A stretch of 64,000 nucleotides of DNA from NCBI RefSeq assembly GCF_030816965.1, contig NZ_JAUSYQ010000002.1, positions 496,001-560,000 on the forward strand, given 5' to 3'. Position 1 is the first letter of the stretch; each line of letters opens with the position of its first letter. The notes under the pieces are model-generated. The model searched no databases. It was not told the origin of the DNA and saw only the letters and a program-made list of their open reading frames with translations. This DNA is from Streptomyces canus (GTDB lineage: Bacteria > Actinomycetota > Actinomycetes > Streptomycetales > Streptomycetaceae). Shown here one piece after another: positions 43,052 through 51,159 of this stretch. The translations under genes and the position numbers were made by a program.

Positions 43052-44539
43052 ATGTCCGACGCTCCCGCCAGATCCGCCGACACGGGCGGCGCTGCGGCCG
43101 CGCCGCGGCCGAACGCCGTGGTGGCGGTGCTGGCCTTCGCCGGAATCGTCGTCTCGCTGATGCAGACCCTGGTGATCCCGATCGTGCCGGAACTGCCCAG
43201 ACTGCTGGACGCCCCGGCCTCGGACACCGCGTGGGCGGTCACCGCGACCCTGCTCGCGGCGGCCGTGGCCACCCCGGTCGTCGGGCGGCTCGGCGACATG
43301 TTCGGCAAGCGCCGGATGCTGCTGGTCAGCGTGGTGATGCTGGTGGTCGGATCGGTGGTCTGCGGACTCAGCGACGCCCTGGTCCCGATGATCGTCGGCC
43401 GTGCCCTGCAGGGCCTGTCCTCCGGTGTCATCCCGCTCGGCATCAGCATCATGCGCGACGAACTGCCCGCCGAGCGCCTGGCCGGGGCCACCGCGCTGAT
43501 GAGTGCCTCCCTCGGCGTCGGCGGCGCCCTGGGCCTGCCGACCGCCGCGCTGATCGCGGACAACTTCGACTGGCACGTCCTGTTCTGGGCCTCGGCCACG
43601 ATGGGCGCGACAGCCCTCGTCCTCGTCCTGGCGTTCGTTCCGGAGTCCCGGGTGCGCACCGGCGGCCGCTTCGACGCGGTCGGCGCGGTGGGCATGGCGG
43701 TCGGCCTGGTCTCCCTCCTGCTGGCCATCTCCAAGGGTGCCGACTGGGGCTGGACCAGCGGCACCACGCTCGGCCTGTTCGCCGCGGCCGTGATCGTCCT
43801 GCTGGCCTGGGGCCTGTTCGAACTGCGCACCGCCCAGCCGCTGGTGGACCTGCGCACCACCGCCCGACGTCAGGTGCTGTTCACCAACCTCGCCTCGATC
43901 GCGGTCGGTTTCTCGATGTTCGCGATGTCGCTCGTGCTCCCGCAGCTGCTCCAGTTGCCCACTCGGACGGGCTACGGCCTGGGCAGGTCCCTGCTGACCG
44001 CCGGCCTGGTCATGGCCCCGTCCGGCCTGGTGATGATGGCCCTGGCCCCGGTCTCGGCGGCGGTCTCCAAGGCCAAGGGCCCGAAGGTGACGCTGATGAT
44101 CGGCGCGCTGATCGTGGCCTGCGGGTACGGCCTGAACATCGTGCTGATGTCCGAGGTCTGGCACCTGGTACTGGTCTCCTCCGTGATCGGCGCCGGCATC
44201 GGGTTCACGTACGGCTCCATGCCCGCGCTCATCATGGGCGCCGTACCCGCGTCCGAGACGGCGGCGGCGAACAGCCTGAACACCCTGATGCGGTCCATCG
44301 GCACATCCTGCGCGAGTGCCATCGCCGGTGTCGTGCTGGCCCAGATGACCATCGACCTGGGCGGATACGCGCTGCCGTCCGAGAACGGCTTCAAGACCGT
44401 CATGGCGATCGGCGCGGGCGCCGCGCTCCTGGCCTTCGCCATCGCCTCCTTCATCCCGCGCCCGCGCGCCGCAGTTCCGGCGGCGCCCCCCGCGCCGGCG
44501 GCCGCGGAGACCTCGGCCGGAACGCCCTCGGGACGCTGA
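43052..44539 (+). CDS. MFS drug exporter, DHA2-like (14-TM)
   Basis: The protein is 495 aa. Fourteen membrane helices are predicted. The start (AGIVVSLMQTLVIPIVPELP) and motif A (GRLGDMFGKRRMLLVSVVML) are typical of DHA2 transporters. Motif C-like GVGGALGLPTAALIADNFDW follows. It exports hydrophobic drugs or metabolites by proton antiport. A divergent TetR gene and operator indicate inducible expression. The gene ends at a perfect hairpin terminator. Confidence 0.9.
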   Translation: MSDAPARSADTGGAAAAPRPNAVVAVLAFAGIVVSLMQTLVIPIVPELPRLLDAPASDTAWAVTATLLAAAVATPVVGRLGDMFGKRRMLLVSVVMLVVGSVVCGLSDALVPMIVGRALQGLSSGVIPLGISIMRDELPAERLAGATALMSASLGVGGALGLPTAALIADNFDWHVLFWASATMGATALVLVLAFVPESRVRTGGRFDAVGAVGMAVGLVSLLLAISKGADWGWTSGTTLGLFAAAVIVLLAWGLFELRTAQPLVDLRTTARRQVLFTNLASIAVGFSMFAMSLVLPQLLQLPTRTGYGLGRSLLTAGLVMAPSGLVMMALAPVSAAVSKAKGPKVTLMIGALIVACGYGLNIVLMSEVWHLVLVSSVIGAGIGFTYGSMPALIMGAVPASETAAANSLNTLMRSIGTSCASAIAGVVLAQMTIDLGGYALPSENGFKTVMAIGAGAALLAFAIASFIPRPRAAVPAAPPAPAAAETSAGTPSGR

Positions 44540-44548
44540 CGCCCCCGC

Positions 44549-44576
44549 CTGGTGGCCGCCGGCCGGCGGCCACCAG
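44549..44576 (+). terminator. Terminator of the MFS gene
   Basis: A 28-bp perfect palindrome (CTGGTGGCCGCCGG and its complement) begins 9 nt after the MFS stop. Confidence 0.8.
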
Positions 44577-44892
44577 TCCTGCCCGAGGAGGACCCGCCCC
44601 TGGCGCGTACTGCGTTCTCAGTACGCGTGATGGTCGGCGGTGGTACGACGACGAACGGACCGGGTTGCGCAAGAATGGCGATCCGGACCGTGGAGATGGG
44701 GATGCGTGGCCCCCTCGGCCTGGACGGGGCGCGGCGGCATGTCCGTACGGTCGTCGCGGTGACGACCGCGCTGCGACCGCCCGCGTCCCTGTCCGGCGGC
44801 GAGGGCCGTCCCGGCATCGACCGGCCGGACGCGGTGGGTCGGTCTCCGCTGTCCCGGTCCCCCATCGTCTCGGCACATCAAGATCGGACCCC
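44577..44892. other. Non-coding gap before the orphan NarL-type regulator, with inverted repeat
   Basis: The 316 bp contain no convincing gene. A perfect 9-bp inverted repeat CGCGTACTG/CAGTACGCG (44604-44627, 6-nt loop) may be an operator. Two-component pairs usually have a kinase gene here, but none is present in any frame. Confidence 0.5.
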
Positions 44893-45576
44893 ATGACCAT
44901 CCGCGTACTGCTCGCCGACGACCAGGCCCTGTTGCGGGCCACCTTCCGGATCCTCATCGACTCGTGCGACGACATGGAGGTGGTCGCGGAGGCCACCGAC
45001 GGCGCCGCGGCGGTCGACCTCGCGCGCGTCCATCGCCCCGACGTGATCCTGATGGACATCCGCATGCCGGAAACCGACGGCCTGGCCGCCACGTCCGTGA
45101 TCTGCGCGGACTCCGAGCTGTCCGACACGCGGGTGCTGATCCTGACCACGTTCGAGATCGACGAGTACGTCGCGCAGGCGCTGCGGTCCGGCGCCAGCGG
45201 CTTCCTCGGCAAGGACGTCACCGCGGAGGCCCTGCTCGCCGGCATCCGCACCGTGGCGGCCGGCGACTCCCTGCTCTCCCCCGGCGCCACCCGCACCCTG
45301 ATCACCCGCTTCCTCTCCGCTCCGGGCCTGGGCACCCGGCTCGCGGCAGCCGACGACCTGAGCGGCCTCACCACCCGGGAACGGGAGGTGATGGCGTGGG
45401 TCGCCGAGGGGCACTCCAACGACGAGATCGCGCAGAAGCTCTTCGTCAGCCCCCTGACGGTGCGCACCCACGTCCACCGTGCGATGACGAAGCTGGGCGC
45501 CCGGGACCGCGCCCAGCTCGTCGTCATGGCCTACCAGTCCGGTCTGGTGCAGCCGCTGCCGCCCGAGGAGCGCTGA
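44893..45576 (+). CDS. NarL/LuxR-family response regulator, orphan
   Basis: The protein is 227 aa. The receiver domain is complete: VLLADDQALLRATFR, phospho-Asp in VILMDIRMPETDGL, switch Thr in LILTTFEIDEYV and Lys in FLGKDVTAEALL. The C-terminal LuxR HTH reads LTTREREVMAWVAEGHSNDE, IAQKLFVSPLTVRTHVHRAM. All active-site residues are present, so phosphorylation is expected, yet no kinase gene is adjacent. The partner kinase must be elsewhere. It converges with the TetR gene, with 4 bp between stops. Confidence 0.9.
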   Translation: MTIRVLLADDQALLRATFRILIDSCDDMEVVAEATDGAAAVDLARVHRPDVILMDIRMPETDGLAATSVICADSELSDTRVLILTTFEIDEYVAQALRSGASGFLGKDVTAEALLAGIRTVAAGDSLLSPGATRTLITRFLSAPGLGTRLAAADDLSGLTTREREVMAWVAEGHSNDEIAQKLFVSPLTVRTHVHRAMTKLGARDRAQLVVMAYQSGLVQPLPPEER

Positions 45577-45580
45577 CTGC

Positions 45581-46270
45581 TCACCGCTCGGAGAGCTTCT
45601 CCAGCCACTGCTGGAGCAGGGCCGACTCCGCCGCGGTGAGCGTCGGCGGCAGGTCGGCGCGCAGGCGGGCCGCCAGTGTGGCGGCAGCGACGGGCACCGG
45701 CCTGCCTTCCCGGGGCGTGTCGGGTCCGGCGGGCCAGGTCACCGCATCCAGCACCGCGTCGCGCAGCCGCTCCGAGAACTTCGTGTCCGCGTACTGCTCG
45801 GGCCTGGTCAGCATCGACAGGGCCGCCCCGACATTGGCGGACATGATCATCTGGGTGGCCAGCGTGGGCGGCACCGTCAGCCGCCCCTCGGCCGCACAAC
45901 GCTCGAGGATGCCGTGCAGCAGGTCGTGCGCCTCCTGGGCCGCGGCCGGGGGCACGGTCAGCTCGGGCGAGTACATCAGGCGGTAGTGGCTGGGGTGCTC
46001 CAGCGCGAAGCGCATGTGGTTGTCCCAGCCGCTCTTCAGGTCCTCGACCGGATCCTCGCTCGGCCGCGCCTCCCGCTTGGACGCGAGATACCGCTCGAAT
46101 CCCCGGTCGACCACGGCGGCCAGCAGACCGGCCTTGTCGCCGAAGAGCCGGTAGAGCATCGGCGCACCCACCCCGGCCTTCTCGCACACGGCACGCGTGG
46201 AGACATCGGCGGCCGACGCACCGGCCAGCAGCTCGGTGGCCGCTTCAAGGATCTTTTCCCTCGCATCCAT
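45581..46270 (-). CDS. TetR-family repressor of the adjacent SDR gene
   Basis: The protein is 229 aa. HTH residues 1-50: MDAREKILEAATELLAGASA, VSTRAVCEKAGVGAPMLYRL. The C-terminal domain (HYRLMYSPELTVPPAAAQEA and beyond) is TetR_C-like. It faces the SDR gene at 46388, and the 117-bp gap holds three related palindromes, so it likely represses both. An in-frame extension to 46288 is less likely than ATG 46270. Confidence 0.87.
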   Translation of the reverse strand: MDAREKILEAATELLAGASAADVSTRAVCEKAGVGAPMLYRLFGDKAGLLAAVVDRGFERYLASKREARPSEDPVEDLKSGWDNHMRFALEHPSHYRLMYSPELTVPPAAAQEAHDLLHGILERCAAEGRLTVPPTLATQMIMSANVGAALSMLTRPEQYADTKFSERLRDAVLDAVTWPAGPDTPREGRPVPVAAATLAARLRADLPPTLTAAESALLQQWLEKLSER

Positions 46271-46288
46271 GCCCCCACGGTACGGCAT

Positions 46289-46347
46289 TCGTAGCGTTGA
46301 TACGAGATGAGGGTTACCGTCGATACGATTCCATGTTATCGTCGATA
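46289..46347. promoter_or_regulatory. Three related operator palindromes for the TetR/SDR pair
   Basis: TCGTAGCGTTGATACGA (46289-46305), TACCGTCGATA (46315-46325) and TATCGTCGATA (46337-46347). The last two are 22 bp apart, two helical turns, so dimers would lie on one face. The set covers the space between the divergent starts. Confidence 0.65.
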
Positions 46348-46387
46348 CGAGATGGACGTAGCAGTGCTAACAGAGGAGGGTGCAGTC

Positions 46388-47137
46388 ATGACCACTCAGC
46401 CCCGGACGGAACAGCGTGTCGCGATCGTGACCGGCGGGTCGCGCGGTATCGGACGGCAGATCGCCCAGCAGCTCGCCGCCGACGGGTTCGCGGTCGTCGT
46501 CGGGTACGCGGGCAACAAGGACGCCGCCGACGAGGCCGTGCGCGCCATCGAGGAGGCGGGCGGCACCGCGTACGCCGCCCGCGCGGACGTCGCCGACGAG
46601 ACCGAGGTCGCCGCCCTGTTCGACCAGGCGGAGGCCACGTACGGCGGTGTCGACGCGGTGGTCCACGCCGCGGGCCGGATGCCCCTCTCCCCGATCGCGG
46701 AGCTCGACCTCGCCGAGCTCGACGCCCTGTACCGCACCAACATCCGCGGCACCTTCGTCGTCGACCAGCAGGCCGCGCGCCGGCTGCGCCCGGGCGGCGC
46801 GCTCGTCAACCTCTCCAGCTCGGTCGTGGGCCTGGCCTTCCCCGGCTACGGCGCCTACGCGGCCAGCAAGGGCGCGGTCGAGGCCGTGACCCTGATCCTC
46901 GCCCGTGAGCTCCGCGGCCGTGACGTCACCGTCAACGCGGTGGCCCCCGGACCGACGGCGACCGACCTCTTCCTCGACGGCAAGGACGAGGAGACCATCG
47001 CCCGCCTGGCCGCACAGCCCCCGCTGGAGCGGCTGGGGACCCCCCAGGACATCGCCTCCGTCGTGTCGTTCCTGGTCAGCCCGGCCGGTCACTGGGTCAA
47101 CGGGCAGGTGCTGCGGGCCAACGGAGGCATCATCTGA
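46388..47137 (+). CDS. Short-chain dehydrogenase/reductase, FabG-like
   Basis: The protein is 249 aa from ATG 46388, with GAGGAGGG upstream. Cofactor motif TGGSRGIGRQIAQQL (about 16-30), catalytic Ser in VNLSSSVVG, YxxxK in YGAYAASKGAVEAV, and C-terminal GHWVNGQVLRANGGI. The charge pattern after the second strand (VVVGYAGNKDAADE) suggests NADP preference. It reduces a carbonyl or oxidises an alcohol; substrate unknown. It is under control of the divergent TetR. Confidence 0.9.
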   Translation: MTTQPRTEQRVAIVTGGSRGIGRQIAQQLAADGFAVVVGYAGNKDAADEAVRAIEEAGGTAYAARADVADETEVAALFDQAEATYGGVDAVVHAAGRMPLSPIAELDLAELDALYRTNIRGTFVVDQQAARRLRPGGALVNLSSSVVGLAFPGYGAYAASKGAVEAVTLILARELRGRDVTVNAVAPGPTATDLFLDGKDEETIARLAAQPPLERLGTPQDIASVVSFLVSPAGHWVNGQVLRANGGII

Positions 47138-47217
47138 CCTGCGTCTTCAGACATCCGGCCGCGCCGCCAAGTCCGCTCCCCGCCCCGGTTGTCCGACCCT
47201 CCGTTTACGATCTGCGG

Positions 47218-47589
47218 ATGCGGCCCCACTTCACCGGCACCTCCCTGATCACCGACGACGTCCCGGCGCTCGCCGCCTTCTACGCGAGAGTCCTCGACGC
47301 GGAGGTGGAGGGCGAAGCGCCCTTCGCCCGGGTGACGGTCCCCGGCGCCGTCCTGTCCTTCTTCTCCACCCGGGGCATGGAGTCGATGGTGCCCGGTTCG
47401 ACGGCCGCCGCCGCGAGCGGGAGCTTCACCGTGGAGTTCCGGGTCACCGACGTGGACGCACGCCACGAACGGCTGGCGGCCCAGGGTGTCGAGATCCTCA
47501 AGCCGCCGACCACCCAGCCGTGGGGCCGCCGGTCGGTGTGGCTGCGGGACCCGGACGGCAACATCGTGAACCTGTACCAGGAGGTCTGA
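47218..47589 (+). CDS. VOC/glyoxalase superfamily protein
   Basis: The protein is 123 aa, one VOC fold of two beta-alpha-beta-beta-beta units: HFTGTSLITDDVPALAAFYA, FTVEFRVTDVDARHERLAAQ, and the closing WGRRSVWLRDPDGNIVNLYQ. The pattern is that of small metal-binding or drug-binding VOC proteins (bleomycin resistance or dioxygenase type). A specific reaction cannot be assigned. Confidence 0.85.
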   Translation: MRPHFTGTSLITDDVPALAAFYARVLDAEVEGEAPFARVTVPGAVLSFFSTRGMESMVPGSTAAAASGSFTVEFRVTDVDARHERLAAQGVEILKPPTTQPWGRRSVWLRDPDGNIVNLYQEV

Positions 47590-47637
47590 GCAGCCCTCGA
47601 GCGGCGCCCGTTCAGGGGAAACCGGTGCGCGGAGCGC

Positions 47638-48651
47638 GTGACCGCCGGCGCTCGCGTCGACACCTCACCCGTGACCCTCCCGTTGATCCCGCCCATGCTC
47701 GCCACCGCCGGCGCCCTGCCGCCCGCCTCACAGGACGCGCGCTGGGCCTATGAGACCAAGCAGGACGGCCAGCGGGTGGTGGTCTACCTCGCCGGGCACG
47801 GCGAGGTGGTGCTGCGCGCCCGGTCCGGGGAGGAGATCACCGGTGCCTATCCCGAACTGCGGCCGCTGGGCGCTGCGCTCGGCGCCACACCCGCCGTGCT
47901 CGACGGGGAGATCCTGGCGCTGGACGAACAGGGCCGCGCGGACTTCCAGTTGCTGCAACCGCGCATGCAGTTGGCTCACTCCCCGGGCAGAGCCGCGCGC
48001 CGGGCGGCCGAAGCGCCCGTGCATCTCGTGCTGTTCGACCTGATGCACCTGGGGCGGCGCTCGCTTCTCGCCCTCCCCTACGCACAGCGGCGCGCTCGAC
48101 TGGACGAACTGGAGCTCACCGGCCCGCACTGGTCGACACCCGCCGCCCTCGTCGGCCACGGCGAGCAGGCCCTGCGCGCCACTCGTGAGCACGGTCTGGA
48201 AGGCCTGGTCTGCAAGCGGCTCGACTCGGTGTACGAACCCGGGGTGCGCTCCCGCGCCTGGATCAAGATCCGCAACATGCGCAGCGAGGACGTCGTCGTG
48301 GGCGGCTGGCTGCCCGGCAAGGGCAGGCTCACGGGTCTGCCGGGCGCGGTGCTGGTCGGACAGCGGGGCGGCGGGCGGCTGCGCTACGTCGGCAACGTGG
48401 GCACCGGCTGGAGCGAGGCGGAACGGACGGAGCTCGCCTCGCTGTTGGCCGCCGCGGCGACGGACGTGTGCCCCTTCGATCCCGCGCCGCGGGTCCCGGG
48501 TGCGCGCTGGGTGCTGCCCCGGCTGGTCGGCGAGGTCCGTTACAGCACCCGTACCCGGGCGGGGTTGCTGCGTCAGCCGTCCTGGTTGCGGCTGCGGCCG
48601 GATCTCGCGCCGGAGGAGTCCTCGGCCGACCTCCCCGACTCACCTCCGTGA
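47638..48651 (+). CDS. ATP-dependent DNA ligase (LigC/LigD ligase-domain type)
   Basis: The protein is 337 aa from GTG 47638 (GTG 47671 is a possible alternative). The adenylation Lys is in YETKQDGQRV (about K41). Motif III is in VLFDLMHLGRR, motif IV in HGLEGLVCKRLDSVYEPG and motif V in AWIKIRNMRSEDVVVGGWLP. The C-terminal OB-fold follows (LRYVGNVGTGWSEAERTELA). It seals DNA nicks using ATP and fits a backup repair pathway. Its partner-type phosphoesterase is encoded 16 kb away at 31355. Confidence 0.9.
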   Translation: MTAGARVDTSPVTLPLIPPMLATAGALPPASQDARWAYETKQDGQRVVVYLAGHGEVVLRARSGEEITGAYPELRPLGAALGATPAVLDGEILALDEQGRADFQLLQPRMQLAHSPGRAARRAAEAPVHLVLFDLMHLGRRSLLALPYAQRRARLDELELTGPHWSTPAALVGHGEQALRATREHGLEGLVCKRLDSVYEPGVRSRAWIKIRNMRSEDVVVGGWLPGKGRLTGLPGAVLVGQRGGGRLRYVGNVGTGWSEAERTELASLLAAAATDVCPFDPAPRVPGARWVLPRLVGEVRYSTRTRAGLLRQPSWLRLRPDLAPEESSADLPDSPP

Positions 48652-48782
48652 TCCGAACTGTTGGGCCGGTCGTAACCGGAGTGACGCCTTCGACCTCTTG
48701 GCGCGGACATGAAAAGCGGAGAAGCTGAACTCCCCAGTAACCCACAGCCGTTGGGCTGCGCCCGGACCACGAGGAGGACGCA

Positions 48783-49559
48783 GTGGCGTCACCGTCGTTC
48801 AAGAAGCACCGCACGAGATGGTTCACCGGCCTGGCCGGCGCCGCCGCGCTCGTCGTCGCCTTCCCCTCCGCCGCGTTCGCCGCCCCGCCCAAGGCGCTGC
48901 CCGCCAACGCCGAGAGCGCCGAGTACACCTACCAGCCGGCCTTCGACTACGACACCGACGGCTGCTACTCGACGCCCGCCATCGGCCCCGACGGCACGAT
49001 CAACGGCGGTCTGAACCCGACGGGTTCGCTCAGCGGCGAGTGCCATGACGCCTCGGACCTCGACAACACCAACACGTACTCGCGCTACAAGTGCAACAAC
49101 GGCTGGTGCGCCTATATGTACGGCCTGTACTTCGAGAAGGACCAGGCGATAGCGAACAGCAGCATCGGCGGGCACCGGAACGACTGGGAACACGTCGTGA
49201 TCTGGGTGCAGAACGGCACGATTCAGTACGTGTCGACGTCCAACCACGGTTCGTTCACGGTGAGCGCGGCCTCCGGCGTCCGCTTCGACGGCACGCACGC
49301 GAAGATCGTCTACCACAAGGACGGCGTCAGCACGCACTGCTTCCGGCTGGCCAACTCGGGTGACGAGCCGCCGGAGAACGCCAAGGGCACGTGGCAGTAC
49401 CCGCCGCTGGTCGGCTGGAACGGCTACCCGTCGGGGCTGCGCGACAAGCTGAGCGCGTACGACTTCGGCAGCGCCAACTTCGGCCTCAAGGACGCCAACT
49501 TCGCGGCCCATCTGTCGTCGGCGAAGCCGTCGGGGATCTCCTTCGACCCCAACGCCTGA
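48783..49559 (+). CDS. Secreted NPP1-family (Nep1-like) protein
   Basis: The protein is 258 aa from GTG 48783, with GGAGGA upstream. A Sec signal (RTRWFTGLAGAAALVVAF, then PSAAFAAPP) is followed by the NLP fold. The family heptapeptide is present as GHRNDWEH; the usual fourth residue His is Asn, but the metal-site positions (first His, Asp and Glu of the heptapeptide) remain. Cys pairs (GCYSTPAIGP, SGECHDAS, KCNNGWCAYMYG) suggest disulfides. NLPs bind plant sphingolipids and permeabilise membranes of dicots; whether this one is toxic is unknown. A perfect terminator follows. Confidence 0.88.
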   Translation: MASPSFKKHRTRWFTGLAGAAALVVAFPSAAFAAPPKALPANAESAEYTYQPAFDYDTDGCYSTPAIGPDGTINGGLNPTGSLSGECHDASDLDNTNTYSRYKCNNGWCAYMYGLYFEKDQAIANSSIGGHRNDWEHVVIWVQNGTIQYVSTSNHGSFTVSAASGVRFDGTHAKIVYHKDGVSTHCFRLANSGDEPPENAKGTWQYPPLVGWNGYPSGLRDKLSAYDFGSANFGLKDANFAAHLSSAKPSGISFDPNA

Positions 49560-49574
49560 CCCGGTGACACGATC

Positions 49575-49604
49575 GGGTGCGGGGGACCTAGGTCCCCCGC
49601 ACCC
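49575..49604. terminator. Perfect 30-bp palindromic terminator after the NPP1 gene
   Basis: GGGTGCGGGGGACCT is followed directly by its complement; the hairpin starts 16 nt after the stop. Confidence 0.85.
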
Positions 49605-49662
49605 GCGGGTTCCGTCCCGCGCCCGATCCGCGCAGGCCCGGACCCGGCATAGCGTCCCGTTC

Positions 49663-50688
49663 ATGGACACGATCAGAACGAGCGACACGAGCGGACACCT
49701 CGAGGAGGCCCTGGACCGCGTCCACGCGTCCGGCCCGGAGCGAGAGGGCTGGCTGACCAACCACGCCCCCATGGTCGTCGAGGCACTCGCCGCGCACGGA
49801 CAGGCCGGCTCCGTGCACCGGTGGCTGGACCTCTACCGGGACAAGCTGGAGGACTTCCCCGACCGCACCGCGCCGGTCACGGACGACAACTGGCCCTCGG
49901 CGCTGGGTGATCCGCGCCGGATCGCGGACTGGACCGACCATTTCTCCCGCACGCTCGCCGAGCGTCCCTGGAAGGACGTGCTCGCCGAGTGGTGGCCGCG
50001 CCTGCTGCCGGGCCTGTACGGCGGTGCCACGCACACGGTCATCCGGGTCGGCCACGCGGTCCGCGCGGTGGAGGCCGAGGAGAACGGACCCCGACTCACC
50101 GAACTCGCGCACGCGCTGGGCTACTGGGCGGCACGCCACCAGCCCGTGACGGGTCTCGTGACACTGCCGGGTGCGGCGACCGCCACGGACGCCCTGGACG
50201 CCGTACCCGCGATCGAGCCGGGGCACGTGGGGTTCCGGAACCGTCTGGCCGCCGTACGCCGACTGCCCGTGTGGGCGCAGGAGGTGACCGACCCGGACAC
50301 CGCGAAGGAGCGGCTCACCGAACTCGTCCGCGCCGCGACCCACCGCTACGCCACCCACGGTCACGGCGAGCCTACGATGCTCGTCCACGCGGCCACGGCC
50401 CCCAACGCCGTGCTGCGGACCCTGGATTCCCTTCCCCGTGACCAGTGGATACCCAGCCTGCACGCGGCCTGGACGGCGTCGGCGGCGGTGACGGCGATGT
50501 ACGCGCCCGTGGCACCGGTCGCCTACGCCCCTCCCGCGCACCTGACGCCCGAAGAGGTCGTGGAACGAGCCCTCGCCCACGGCGACGAGCACGTCATCAA
50601 GCTCACCGACACCGCCCTGGACATCGGCGACGAGCAGGCCCTCGCGGCCGCCCTGCGCTCGGTAGAACTCAGCGAGCCGCTCGTCTGA
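49663..50688 (+). CDS. Questin-oxidase-like protein (DUF4243)
   Basis: The protein is 341 aa and cytoplasmic. Its text (LTNHAPMVVEALAAHGQAG, RWLDLYRDKLEDFPDR, WPRLLPGLYGGATHTVIRVG, HALGYWAARHQ) matches the questin oxidase-like family. Its fungal namesake opens an anthraquinone ring in a Baeyer-Villiger-type step. Conserved His residues (NHAP, THTVIRVGHA) may hold the active site; no flavin motif is visible. A similar role on aromatic polyketides is inference; no polyketide genes are nearby. Confidence 0.75.
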   Translation: MDTIRTSDTSGHLEEALDRVHASGPEREGWLTNHAPMVVEALAAHGQAGSVHRWLDLYRDKLEDFPDRTAPVTDDNWPSALGDPRRIADWTDHFSRTLAERPWKDVLAEWWPRLLPGLYGGATHTVIRVGHAVRAVEAEENGPRLTELAHALGYWAARHQPVTGLVTLPGAATATDALDAVPAIEPGHVGFRNRLAAVRRLPVWAQEVTDPDTAKERLTELVRAATHRYATHGHGEPTMLVHAATAPNAVLRTLDSLPRDQWIPSLHAAWTASAAVTAMYAPVAPVAYAPPAHLTPEEVVERALAHGDEHVIKLTDTALDIGDEQALAAALRSVELSEPLV

Positions 50689-51159
50689 ACCCCGCCCGGC
50701 GGACCGCGCCGACGTCACACGCGGGGGCCTCCGACCACGCTCAGGCCCGCGATGACTCCGTGCGGCCGGCCGTGGTCGGCACCACCACGGACAGCGATCC
50801 CGTGCAGCCAGACCCCGACCGCGTCCCCGTCCAGACTCCTCGCCCGACCAGGTCCAACCCACCCCAACCACCCGACGAACCAGGCGCCGACCACCGTGCC
50901 CCGCCCGGCTCACAGCCCGACCGGACCAAACTCCGCCTCCCCAGCAACCAACCCCAATCGCCCCCACAAACCCGGCGCCGCCGGCCACCGCGTCCCACGC
51001 CCCCGCTCACCACCCGCCCCCACCACACGCGCCCCCGACAACCGGCCTGAACCGCCCCACAGACCAGGCCCCGGACGCCACCGCATCCCTCACCCGGCTC
51101 ACCGCCCGACCAGGCCGGGCCCTGCCACCCTCGGCATCACAACCTGACCGCCCCACAGG
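50689..51159. other. Non-coding low-complexity gap with direct repeats
   Basis: Composition is C-rich and frames give Pro/Arg/Thr strings without streptomycete codon pattern. An imperfect repeat (ACCGCCCCACAG then GGCCCCGGA) occurs at about 51050-51088 and 51145-51183, the second running into the 3' end of the ArsR-like gene. No promoter was identified. Confidence 0.6.

Noticed and set aside
44552..44896. 114-codon frame before the NarL regulator, considered as a remnant kinase
   Set aside because: No transmembrane, HisKA or ATPase text; Arg/Pro-rich composition suggests non-coding DNA.
43006..45576. 856-codon plus-strand frame overlapping the MFS gene
   Set aside because: Only its last 227 codons are real (the NarL regulator); the rest is a shifted reading of the MFS gene.
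38332..47137. Block considered as a secondary-metabolite gene cluster
   Set aside because: There is a P450 trio, efflux and regulators but no PKS, NRPS, terpene, RiPP or other core enzyme; it fits detoxification or tailoring better.
50445..51050. 201-codon plus-strand frame extending into the low-complexity gap
   Set aside because: It overlaps the questin-oxidase-like gene out of frame and continues as Pro/Arg/Thr strings.
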